Assembly: GCA_016933985.1 (NCBI GenBank)
Contig: JAFGTU010000258.1
Location: forward strand, 1 to 9,051
Source of the DNA: Sedimentisphaerales bacterium
Lineage (GTDB): Bacteria; Planctomycetota; Phycisphaerae; Sedimentisphaerales; Anaerobacaceae
DNA: 9,051 nt
Reading direction: 5' to 3'
A model generated the notes under the pieces. The model was not told the DNA's origin, did no database searches, and worked only from the letters and a program-made list of their open reading frames with translations. The position numbers and the translations under genes were made by a program. Positions 1 to 5,485 of the stretch are shown here, piece after piece. Position 1 is the stretch's first letter; each line of letters opens with the position of its first letter.

Positions 1-411
1 AACGACCATCTCCGCCCCGAAGACTTCAAGGCCCGCGTACGTTTGCCGGTAACGGATGTAGGTTCGCCCGTTCGCCGTCTTGACGCGTTTTTGCTCGAAG
101 GCCACAGCAGCGATCTCGTTGACAAACAAATTGCGCCACTTCTCAAGGAACGCCTCAGCCTTCTTTTCGGCGGTCCCGTCAGCGACAGGAAAATGCGCAG
201 CCGCCGGTGCGCTGAGAAATCGCACAAACCCCTCCGGCGTCCTGAAGGTCCGCGCCGGCTCCTCGTCCGCCCCTTGGGCGGTTCTTAACAACTCCCTCAG
301 TTTATTTACCCTTGCCTTTGCCAAGTCGCGTGCCGTCGCCTCCCCCCAGACTTGCCTCCCGCCGACTACCGCCAGGATAGCCACTGCCCCCAAAAGAACT
401 CCCTTTCTCAT
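1..411 (-). CDS. Secreted protein with FTP-type propeptide, probably a metallopeptidase precursor (5' part only)
   Basis: The reading frame starts at ATG 409-411 and stays open for 137 codons to the window edge, so the C-terminal part is missing. AAGGAG (417-422) lies five bases ahead of the ATG, which fixes the start. Residues 1 to about 23 form a signal peptide: MRKG, a hydrophobic stretch, then VWG-E. Residues about 55-137 look like the fungalysin/thermolysin propeptide (FTP) region: a 'PEGFVRFLSAP' segment, a helix ending KWRNLF, then RYRQTYAGLEVFGAEM at 120-135, which matches the family pattern of R-x-Q-Q-x-Y-x-G-x-P-V-F-G-x-E. In known families this propeptide precedes an M4 or M36 zinc protease domain and inhibits it until cleavage. 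The HExxH catalytic part would lie beyond position 1, so protease activity is inferred. A non-peptidase protein that reuses the FTP fold is possible. It lies 82 bases downstream of the beta-helix gene on the same strand and could be co-transcribed with it. Confidence 0.8.
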   Translation of the reverse strand, partial: MRKGVLLGAVAILAVVGGRQVWGEATARDLAKARVNKLRELLRTAQGADEEPARTFRTPEGFVRFLSAPAAAHFPVADGTAEKKAEAFLEKWRNLFVNEIAAVAFEQKRVKTANGRTYIRYRQTYAGLEVFGAEMVV

Positions 412-416
412 TTTAT

Positions 417-422
417 CTCCTT
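417..422 (-). promoter_or_regulatory. Ribosome binding site of the FTP-domain gene
   Basis: AAGGAG on the minus strand, five bases before ATG 409-411. It is the strongest Shine-Dalgarno match ahead of any annotated full-size gene here and decides the start of a gene whose 3' end is outside the window. Confidence 0.75.
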
Positions 423-454
423 CCCTATTCGTCCCTAAGTTCCTATTCACTTCC

Positions 455-494
455 CGCTTCACGCCTGCCCCGTGGGGGGAGATACGCTTCACGC
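455..494. repeat. Two direct copies of CGCTTCACGC, 30 bases apart
   Basis: The ten-mer CGCTTCACGC occurs at 455-464 and again at 485-494 on the plus strand. It fills most of the 82-base gap between the FTP gene and the beta-helix gene, and the second copy runs into the beta-helix stop codon (TAG, 494-496). Between them lies CCCC-GT-GGGG (468-477), whose two-base loop is too small for a confident terminator. The pair resembles short dispersed intergenic repeats of planctomycete genomes, but that is recollection. No function is visible. Confidence 0.45.
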
Positions 495-2083
495 TAATGC
501 TCTTCGAGCCAATGCACACCCATTATCCCGAAATCCAGAAAATCCACCACGCAGTCCCCGTTCACATCCCCGGCCACAATCACCTCGCAAGGCGCCTCGC
601 CGAAATAGGACTTACTCGCCTCAGCGGTCCCGCCGTAAGCGCCCATATTGATTAGCCCGCTGTTGGGGAATGGCTCCAATCCTATAGGGCTCATCGGATC
701 TCCGGCATCAATGCACGGACTCGTCACGTCGTCCATCGTCCATAATTCATCGTTGGGATCCCATCGTCCAGCCTGTGATTTCAGGTGATAATCGTTATTA
801 GCCACATCCGCAAAACACGGATCCGCATCAATATTCCCCTCTCCCGCATAGCCGCCTTCAATATCGCTATGCGTAACCATGATTATTGAATCGTAGTTCG
901 TCCATATTTCATCACCCCCATCGAAGAGGATGCAGTTGCTAACGGCAAGATCGCTCGGAGCGCCTATTAGACTCGGATGATAACACGCTACAGCATTTCC
1001 ATTGGTCGCAGAATTCCCTGTGAGTGTACAATTGGTTATTGTGACGACCGCATCGCAGGCAATTCGGATCGCTCCTCCAAGGTCGGCCGCCGAATTTCTA
1101 CTTAGAATACAGTTCTTGAGGTTCAGAGTAGCCGAGCATCCGGCGAACATGGCTCCACCATCTTCGTTTGCTGAGTTTGACGAGAAGATGGTATCGACAA
1201 TGATTCCACGACATCCCGCAACAGCGCCGCCGTATTCGGCGGAGTTGCCTATGAACTTAGATTGGAGGACGGACGCTTCGCAATCTCCCATTGCTCCTGC
1301 CCACCAAGCGCGATTGCCCAAGAAACTGCAGCTTTCTACGATTGCGTTTCCCCCGTATATCGCGCCGGCGGAGCGCGCGTAATTTTCCGTGAAAAGACAG
1401 TTGACGATGCTCGGGCTGCTTTCTTCGTAATTGCAGATGCCGCCGCCCGCCCCGGCTGCGTTGGCGGTGAAAGTGCACCTCTCTATTGTCGGGCTCGCTC
1501 GCATATTGCGCAGGCCCCCGGCCCCCGCACACGGGCCGTACTTGCACACCGCAGGATTGTTCCCCGCAGTCACCGTAAAACCATCGAGCCCGGCCGAGCC
1601 GTCGGTATCCCAAGCCTCTACCACACGCCAGCTATTGTCGCCCCGCGTCACTTCCCGCAATATGGCTTCGGGATCAGGATTAGAAACACTGGCATCGTTG
1701 CCCTTCAAGTCGCCGCTTAGAATCGTCTCGTATAGCTCGATATCTCTGGCGTTAGGGTCCTGGTGGCCGAGGCCGGCGTAGCCGCCTTGGATTGTAACGC
1801 CGTTTATCAGTCTAAACGTAGCCATCCAGTTCCAGTCGCTCATACCGTTAGGTTCGGCAGCGCTCCTGTCCGGCTGATAAACCCCCTGCGCTACTCGAAT
1901 CTCCACAGGTTTTTCAGAAGAGTTGGCATCGGTCAAGGCATCCTGGAGGAACCTATACGCATCAGCCCAGCAAGTCCCGGTATTCACCCCCGCCGCATTG
2001 GCATCCACATAAATGGTCTTTGCGTACGCGCCCCCGCCGAGAGCCGCAGACACGACCGCAATCGCAACAATCGCCCGCTTCAT
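494..2083 (-). CDS. Secreted right-handed parallel beta-helix protein with C-terminal dockerin-like motif
   Basis: 529 residues. The start is ATG 2081-2083 because AAAGGG (2090-2095) lies six bases upstream and the next residues form a signal peptide (MKRAIVAIAVV...GGGAYA, cleavage near residue 21). An in-frame ATG at 2119 would add 12 residues that weaken the signal peptide. The mature protein opens with TIYVDANAAG and WADAYRFLQDAL, the usual beginning of planctomycete beta-helix proteins. Residues about 165-385 contain repeated coils of the type 'C-x-F-x-x-N-x-A-x-x-G-G-A', for example at 203-214, 229-243, 252-265, 276-288 and 325-339, as in pectate-lyase-like and polymorphic outer membrane proteins. 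Near the end comes GLINMGAYGGT (475-485), then one dockerin-like calcium loop with D506, N508, D510, D514 and D517, followed by GVHWLEEH. Such folds bind or cleave polysaccharides, or serve as surface proteins. No lyase catalytic set can be named, so the activity is unknown. Confidence 0.85.
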   Translation of the reverse strand: MKRAIVAIAVVSAALGGGAYAKTIYVDANAAGVNTGTCWADAYRFLQDALTDANSSEKPVEIRVAQGVYQPDRSAAEPNGMSDWNWMATFRLINGVTIQGGYAGLGHQDPNARDIELYETILSGDLKGNDASVSNPDPEAILREVTRGDNSWRVVEAWDTDGSAGLDGFTVTAGNNPAVCKYGPCAGAGGLRNMRASPTIERCTFTANAAGAGGGICNYEESSPSIVNCLFTENYARSAGAIYGGNAIVESCSFLGNRAWWAGAMGDCEASVLQSKFIGNSAEYGGAVAGCRGIIVDTIFSSNSANEDGGAMFAGCSATLNLKNCILSRNSAADLGGAIRIACDAVVTITNCTLTGNSATNGNAVACYHPSLIGAPSDLAVSNCILFDGGDEIWTNYDSIIMVTHSDIEGGYAGEGNIDADPCFADVANNDYHLKSQAGRWDPNDELWTMDDVTSPCIDAGDPMSPIGLEPFPNSGLINMGAYGGTAEASKSYFGEAPCEVIVAGDVNGDCVVDFLDFGIMGVHWLEEH

Positions 2084-2089
2084 AATCAA

Positions 2090-2095
2090 CCCTTT
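2090..2095 (-). promoter_or_regulatory. Ribosome binding site deciding the beta-helix start
   Basis: AAAGGG on the minus strand, six bases before ATG 2081-2083. The same CTAAAGGGT context precedes the GH16 start (4853-4858). No comparable site is seen ahead of the alternative ATG at 2119, which favours the shorter protein. Confidence 0.6.
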
Positions 2096-2115
2096 AGCCA
2101 AAAATCTCACAATTA

Positions 2116-2226
2116 TCATTTATTATACCGCCTCTTTGGCAAAGTGCAAGCTCTTTTTTTCATTTTCTTGAAGATTTTTTCTATTTCCCGCCGAATCCCC
2201 GCCCAGACAGCAATCAAGGGCCTCAT
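2116..2226 (-). CDS. Possible 36-residue basic leader peptide upstream of the beta-helix gene
   Basis: A short frame begins at ATG 2224-2226 (MRPLIAVWAGIRREIE...) and ends with TGA at 2116-2118. GGGAGG lies about eight bases upstream of the ATG, and a good minus-strand promoter candidate (2266-2293) lies about 40 bases further up. Its stop overlaps, as ATGA, the ATG at 2119 of the extended beta-helix frame, an arrangement typical of translational coupling. The peptide is rich in lysine and arginine (IFKKMKKR, PKRRYNK) with no recognisable domain. Against it: the sequence is short, the proximal promoter's TATAAT (2122-2127) lies inside it, and intergenic repeats in such genomes often stay open by chance. 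I regard it as a candidate only. Confidence 0.25.
   Translation of the reverse strand: MRPLIAVWAGIRREIEKIFKKMKKRACTLPKRRYNK
2122..2149 (-). promoter_or_regulatory. Candidate proximal promoter of the beta-helix gene
   Basis: The minus strand reads TTGCAC (2149-2144), a 16-base spacer, then a perfect TATAAT (2127-2122). The -35 matches the sigma-70 consensus at only three positions, while the -10 is exact. Transcription would begin near 2115, giving a leader of about 32 bases before ATG 2083 that keeps the AAAGGG site but excludes the ATG at 2119. Confidence 0.5.
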
Positions 2227-2251
2227 TTTCGCGGCCTCCCGTAACCTTGAT
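2213..2251. other. Inverted repeat ATCAAGG / CCTTGAT in the divergent intergenic region
   Basis: ATCAAGG (2213-2219) and CCTTGAT (2245-2251) are exact reverse complements separated by 25 bases, and GGCC at 2219-2222 can pair with GGCC at 2233-2236 inside. A transcript from the promoter at 2266-2293 would start just ahead of the outer arm, so the structure would sit at the 5' end of that RNA and cover GGGAGG and the small ORF start. A structured leader is possible. A chance inverted repeat is not excluded. Confidence 0.3.
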
Positions 2252-2265
2252 GTCTTTATCCTTAG

Positions 2266-2293
2266 ATTATACCAGCTTCTCGCCTCGTTTCAA
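2266..2293 (-). promoter_or_regulatory. Candidate distal promoter with extended -10, toward the beta-helix gene
   Basis: The minus strand reads TTGAAA (2293-2288, five of six consensus bases), a 16-base spacer ending in TGG, and an exact TATAAT (2271-2266). The TGN before the -10 makes it an extended -10 promoter. The start would be near 2259, so the beta-helix mRNA would have a leader of about 175 bases containing the inverted repeat and the possible leader ORF. By sequence it is better than the proximal promoter. Confidence 0.55.
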
Positions 2294-2358
2294 GAACAAA
2301 ATAGAGTTGTTGTGCCCCGATTCTTTCGGTTCTTTTCATTTTTTCATGTCTGCTCGGC

Positions 2359-2386
2359 GAGACAAGGTTGAAACATGTGGTATTAT
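2359..2386 (+). promoter_or_regulatory. Candidate promoter of the D-2-hydroxyacid dehydrogenase gene
   Basis: GAGACA (2359-2364, four of six -35 bases), a 16-base spacer ending in TGG, and TATTAT (2381-2386, five of six -10 bases with the extended TGN). The start would be near 2393, about 74 bases before ATG 2467. It is the best plus-strand match in the divergent region but weaker than those on the minus strand. Confidence 0.35.
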
Positions 2387-2466
2387 CTGATAAGAAACCA
2401 AAGATGACCCGGCCGGCGGGAAATCATCGTTTGACAACCAGTAACATTTATTAGTGAGACAAACCG

Positions 2467-3423
2467 ATGAAGAGAATCGTTGTTCTCGACGGCTATACGC
2501 TGAACCCGGGGGATTTGTCCTGGAAGGATTTGGAGGCTTTGGGGCGGTGCACGGTTTACGACCGCACCGCTCCGGAAGATACCGTCGCGCGGGCCGAAGC
2601 CGCTGAGGTTGTCATTACGAACAAGACCGCGTTGTCGTCGGGCGTAATCAGGCAGCTTCCAAACCTCAAATACATCGGTGTCTTAGCCACGGGTTACAAC
2701 GTCGTGGATATCGAGGCGGCCCGCAGCCGAGGCGTCCTCGTCACCAACGTCCCGGCCTACAGCACTCAGTCGGTTGCCCAGATGGTGTTCGCTCACCTGC
2801 TGAACCTCGCTCTGCACGTCGGGCGGCACGCCCAAACGGTAAGCAGCGGGAATTGGTCTTCCTGCCCGGACTTTTGTTATTGGGATACGCCCCTGATTGA
2901 GTTGGCGGGGCTGACGATGGGGATAATCGGCTTGGGAAGGATAGGCCGAGCCGTTGCCGGGCTCGCACTGACCTTTGGAATGAACGTGATAGCCTATGAT
3001 ATCGCCGCGCCGGCGGATGTGCCGCGGGGATGCCGGCTCGTCGAGCTGGACGATGTGTTTCAAGCAAGTGACGTAGTATCTCTGCATTGCCCGCTTACCG
3101 CTGAGAACAAGAATTTCGTCAATCAACAGCGCCTGGCGATGATGAAAGAGACGGCTTTTCTAATCAACACAAGTCGCGGGCCCCTGGTCGATGAGGGGGC
3201 TTTGGCCGATGCACTGAACAATGGGAGCATCGCGGGCGCGGGGCTGGATGTGTTATCGTCCGAGCCGCCTGAAAAGGATAATCCTCTGCTCAGTGCGAAG
3301 AACTGCTTCATCACACCTCATATCTCCTGGGCGACGCGTGCGGCGCGGGAGCGACTGCTGAAGGCAGCCGTCGAGAACGTGGCGGCGTTTTATGCGGGCA
3401 AGCCGCAGAACGTTGTCACCTGA
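2467..3423 (+). CDS. NAD-dependent D-2-hydroxyacid dehydrogenase (glycerate/hydroxypyruvate type)
   Basis: 318 residues, the normal length for the family; cytoplasmic, with no signal peptide. It would interconvert a 2-oxoacid and the D-2-hydroxyacid with NAD(H), most likely hydroxypyruvate/glycerate or glyoxylate/glycolate. The opening VVLDGYTLNPGDLSW is characteristic of the glycerate-dehydrogenase-like branch. The Rossmann motif GLGRIG is at 155-160, with the coenzyme-selecting acid D178 at the end of the next strand, which favours NAD over NADP. The catalytic triad is complete: R237 (in NTSRGPLVDE), E266 (in SSEPPE) and H285 (in PHISWAT). The ribosome site is weak: GTGAGA about six to ten bases upstream. 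It stands alone on the plus strand, diverging from the beta-helix gene and converging on the GH16 gene, so it is probably monocistronic. Substrate specificity cannot be read from sequence; related enzymes reduce other 2-oxoacids. The exact symbol (hprA, ghrA or similar) is left open. Confidence 0.93.
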   Translation: MKRIVVLDGYTLNPGDLSWKDLEALGRCTVYDRTAPEDTVARAEAAEVVITNKTALSSGVIRQLPNLKYIGVLATGYNVVDIEAARSRGVLVTNVPAYSTQSVAQMVFAHLLNLALHVGRHAQTVSSGNWSSCPDFCYWDTPLIELAGLTMGIIGLGRIGRAVAGLALTFGMNVIAYDIAAPADVPRGCRLVELDDVFQASDVVSLHCPLTAENKNFVNQQRLAMMKETAFLINTSRGPLVDEGALADALNNGSIAGAGLDVLSSEPPEKDNPLLSAKNCFITPHISWATRAARERLLKAAVENVAAFYAGKPQNVVT

Positions 3424-3458
3424 TCCGAGCGGCCTTATGTGGTGACACGATGCTCCTG

Positions 3459-3472
3459 CCCGGCCTGCCGGG
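3459..3472. terminator. Small GC hairpin between convergent genes, possible shared terminator
   Basis: CCCGG (3459-3463), loop CCTG, CCGGG (3468-3472). It lies in the 54-base gap between the dehydrogenase stop (3423) and the GH16 stop (3478), where a bidirectional terminator is expected. Neither side has a proper T run; on the plus side only ATCGGTTATTT follows. The position supports it more than the structure does. Confidence 0.4.
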
Positions 3473-3477
3473 ATCGG

Positions 3478-4845
3478 TTATTTCGGCTGCCACCAGATGT
3501 TGTCAATCGATAAGTTGAATGCCGAAGAAGGCGGGTCGCCTTTGAGCATGAACATTTGATGCACGGTGTGGAAATCGATGCTCTCGAATTTGCGGAGAGG
3601 GACGGCGACCTTGTGCCATTTGCCGTCGCGAGGAAATCCGAGTTCGGCCGACTCATCTCCTAAGGGCAGCCATGACTCGCCGCGTCTGGAGCTTTTGATT
3701 CCGACACTCATGGGCGTCTTGGAGATTGTCTTTATGTCGAAGTGCAGGCGGCCGTCGGAGTAGTTGCTCATGTTTCGGAAGTTCGGGAGGAAGACTCCGG
3801 CGCCGAACCAATTGCCCGCAGCTATATCGAAGGACCAGCATTTACTTCCTTCCGAAGGATTTGTCGAGGCTGCCTCGGCCATGTTGTTCCAGGTGTAAAG
3901 GGCGGCTGCGGCTGCGTAATTAAAGTCCGGGTCTGAGCCGTCTTCATATCGAAGAGAAGTCTTGACGGGCTTTGTTTCCGTGAAGATTCCGAAGTCGCCT
4001 GTTTCCTCGGTATCCTTTGCGAGATAGAGCTTCGTATGCTCGTTGCTCGAAAGGCGAATCCAATCGACGTACATCTTTGCCGGCAGCGAGGCCGTCACTG
4101 CGCGTGGAGTGGATACTCCGGTATAGGACGAGTTCCAGCCGCCGACGGCGATGTTGAGGATGATGAAGAACGGCTGATGAAACTCTCTGAGGTGATCGGC
4201 GGTGATATCCCACGAGGCGAATTCGACGCCGTCGAGATAGAACTTCATATACTCAGGTGTCCATGAGATTTTATAGAGATGGTAATCGAGGTTGAGATCG
4301 ACGGGGGCATCGAGCCAGGCATCGTGCATGCCTTTTCTGCCGTTTGCACCGGCGAAGTGCAGGGCGCAATTGATTTTTCTGCGCTGGAGGCCCTTGTCGA
4401 TACCGGCTTTCGAGCCCATCTCAAGGATATCGGCCTCTCCGCACATCGGCCATCCGATTCCAGGAGAGTTATTGCCGAGCATCCAGAACGCTGGCCAGAG
4501 GCCGTTGGCGGTGTCGGGGACTTTGATTCGGGCTTCAAGTTGTCCGTATTCGAAGGCGAAGCGGCCCTGGGTGAGCATTCTGGCGGAGGTGAATGATTTG
4601 CCGCGATAGTCTTCGCGGCGGGCCTCGATTACGAGGCTGCCGTTTTCTATGTAGGAGTTTTCGGTGCGAGCGGTATCGTATTCCATCTGGCCGTTGCCGA
4701 AGCCGTGGCCGCCGACGTCCCAGGTCCAGACGGAACGATCGATGGCGTCGCCGTTGAATTCATCGGACCAGACGACATCGGAACGTGCCGAATTGGAGGC
4801 TATGCAGGAAATGATAACGACTGTAGCTGCTACTCTTCGATACAT
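3478..4845 (-). CDS. Secreted GH16 endo-beta-glucanase (laminarinase-like) with C-terminal carbohydrate-binding-like domain
   Basis: 455 residues. The start is ATG 4843-4845: AAAGGG (4853-4858) lies seven bases upstream and MYRRVAATVVIISCIASNSA is a signal peptide. Upstream in-frame codons belong to a repeat and are not coding. Residues about 25-265 are a family 16 glycoside hydrolase beta-jelly-roll: WSDEFNGDAIDRSVW near the start, NGQMEYD, GQLEARIK, LWPAFWML, then the active site GEADILE, with nucleophile E137, D139 and acid/base E142 (the ExDxxE form), and IAVGGWN at 232-238. This form is typical of enzymes hydrolysing beta-1,3- or beta-1,3/1,4-glucans outside the cytoplasm. Residues about 283-455 form a second beta-sandwich: WFGAGVFLPN, YSDGRLHFDIKT, RGESWLPLGDES, DGKWHKVAVPL, FNLSIDNIWW. 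This resembles the galactose-binding-like C-terminal domain of ExoP-type beta-glucosidases and probably binds glucan. Exact substrate (laminarin, lichenan, agar-like) is not decided. Confidence 0.92.
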   Translation of the reverse strand: MYRRVAATVVIISCIASNSARSDVVWSDEFNGDAIDRSVWTWDVGGHGFGNGQMEYDTARTENSYIENGSLVIEARREDYRGKSFTSARMLTQGRFAFEYGQLEARIKVPDTANGLWPAFWMLGNNSPGIGWPMCGEADILEMGSKAGIDKGLQRRKINCALHFAGANGRKGMHDAWLDAPVDLNLDYHLYKISWTPEYMKFYLDGVEFASWDITADHLREFHQPFFIILNIAVGGWNSSYTGVSTPRAVTASLPAKMYVDWIRLSSNEHTKLYLAKDTEETGDFGIFTETKPVKTSLRYEDGSDPDFNYAAAAALYTWNNMAEAASTNPSEGSKCWSFDIAAGNWFGAGVFLPNFRNMSNYSDGRLHFDIKTISKTPMSVGIKSSRRGESWLPLGDESAELGFPRDGKWHKVAVPLRKFESIDFHTVHQMFMLKGDPPSSAFNLSIDNIWWQPK

Positions 4846-4852
4846 AGTAATA

Positions 4853-4858
4853 CCCTTT
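4853..4858 (-). promoter_or_regulatory. Ribosome binding site deciding the GH16 start
   Basis: AAAGGG on the minus strand, seven bases before ATG 4843-4845. Its flanks (CTAAAGGGT) match those of the beta-helix gene, and it supports this start over any ATG up to 5124 in the same frame. Confidence 0.6.
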
Positions 4859-4924
4859 AGATCAATGGCGGTATCAGCGTCCGCCCGGATGATAACAGAA
4901 AAACGTCGGCTGGTAACGCAAATA

Positions 4925-5110
4925 GGGTTACCTGTGGGCAGTGCGGGGTGAATTGGGTTTGTTTGGGTTTGTTTTTTCGAGCTGGGCAGAGGCCGTTTTT
5001 TCCATAACTCCTTGTAGTAGAAAGGCTTGCGTTGTTTTTGCCGTTCGGGAAATTGGGTTTGTTTTGCATAATTGAGTCGTGGACGCGCGGCAGATTGGGC
5101 AAAATGGGCG
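4925..5110. repeat. Probable dispersed intergenic repeat (KQTQF/KTNPI type) in the GH16 leader
   Basis: AATTGGGTTTGTTT occurs at 4951-4964 and again, exactly 100 bases on, at 5051-5064; an overlapping TTGGGTTTGTTT is at 4963-4974. Between them is a core with long T runs (4971-4977 and around 5000). On the minus strand the element stays open in several frames, giving KQTQFPERQK, KNKPKQTQF and CKTNPISRTAK. I recognise such accidental peptides from many planctomycete genomes, which suggests a dispersed non-coding element; the outer limits given are approximate. It lies entirely between the promoter at 5233-5261 and the GH16 start, so it would be transcribed as part of the 5' leader. Confidence 0.55.
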
Positions 5111-5232
5111 AGTGAGGAAGACAAGGCTCAAAGCGTGAAGAGCACAATTGCGGAGTCCCGAGGGCGGTGGGAAGGTTTTTTGACTATCTTGTTGTGTTCT
5201 CATACCAATGACCTACTAATAGTTTGATAAGT

Positions 5233-5261
5233 ATTATACTTGATGCTGGATTGGATGTCAA
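5233..5261 (-). promoter_or_regulatory. Perfect sigma-70-type promoter directed at the GH16 gene
   Basis: The minus strand reads TTGACA (5261-5256), a spacer of exactly 17 bases (5255-5239), then TATAAT (5238-5233). All twelve consensus bases match. Transcription would start near 5226 and run toward GH16, giving an untranslated leader of about 380 bases that includes the dispersed repeat. It lies 225 bases downstream of the propeller gene's stop, so GH16 is likely a separate transcription unit. Confidence 0.7.
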
Positions 5262-5272
5262 GTGAATTGTAT

Positions 5273-5340
5273 GCCACAGAGGACCTGTGGCGGCTTCCGG
5301 CCGCAAACAAATCCGAAATGCTCCGCAGGACACCTTACGG
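5273..5340. other. Cluster of three hairpins between the propeller gene and the GH16 promoter
   Basis: Hairpin 1: GCCACAG (5273-5279), loop AGGAC, CTGTGGC (5285-5291), seven perfect pairs. Hairpin 2: GCGGC (5290-5294), loop TTCCG, GCCGC (5300-5304), five perfect pairs; it shares bases 5290-5291 with hairpin 1, so the two cannot form fully together. Hairpin 3 is imperfect: CCG-C-AGG (5323-5329) against CCT-TA-CGG (5333-5340). No T run follows in the minus direction, so this is not a classical terminator, although it could still slow transcription from the propeller gene. A repeat element with conserved hairpins is equally possible. Confidence 0.5.
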
Positions 5341-5358
5341 TGGAAACAAATTCAAATG
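5305..5358. repeat. Two direct copies of an AAACAAATyC(g)AAATG motif, each after a hairpin
   Basis: AAACAAATCCGAAATG (5305-5320) and AAACAAATTCAAATG (5344-5358) differ by one substitution and one missing base. The first follows hairpin GCGGC/GCCGC directly; the second follows the imperfect hairpin at 5323-5340. The unit 'hairpin plus A-rich motif' is therefore present twice, suggesting duplication of a small element. The rest of the gap (5359-5485) is A-rich with no gene, promoter or strong structure that I can see. Confidence 0.45.
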
Positions 5359-5485
5359 AGGAAGACTCAAAATTCGAAACAAGCTGCAACATCTTACTAT
5401 CACGCTACTTATGACAGGGGTGTCGCAAAATGAAGCAGAAACAACAAGAAGTTGACGGTTTGCAATACGGAGATAAGGATGCTCG

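Noticed and set aside
1002..1781. Several plus-strand open frames of 116-152 codons
   Set aside because: All are antisense to the beta-helix gene, whose protein has clear repeats and signal peptide.
1763..2371. 202-codon plus-strand open frame across the divergent region
   Set aside because: It overlaps the beta-helix N-terminus and its promoters antisense, and shows no recognisable domain.
2431..2436. Exact TTGACA ahead of the dehydrogenase gene
   Set aside because: No acceptable -10 lies 15-19 bases downstream; the sequence there is AGTGAG/GTGAGA, so it is probably chance.
4925..5110. CRISPR array in the repeat-rich leader
   Set aside because: Repeat units are few, one pair overlaps, spacing is 100 bases, and there are no cas genes.
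4846..5124. 93-residue N-terminal extension of the GH16 frame
   Set aside because: It translates the dispersed repeat, and the ATG at 4845 has a ribosome site followed by a signal peptide.
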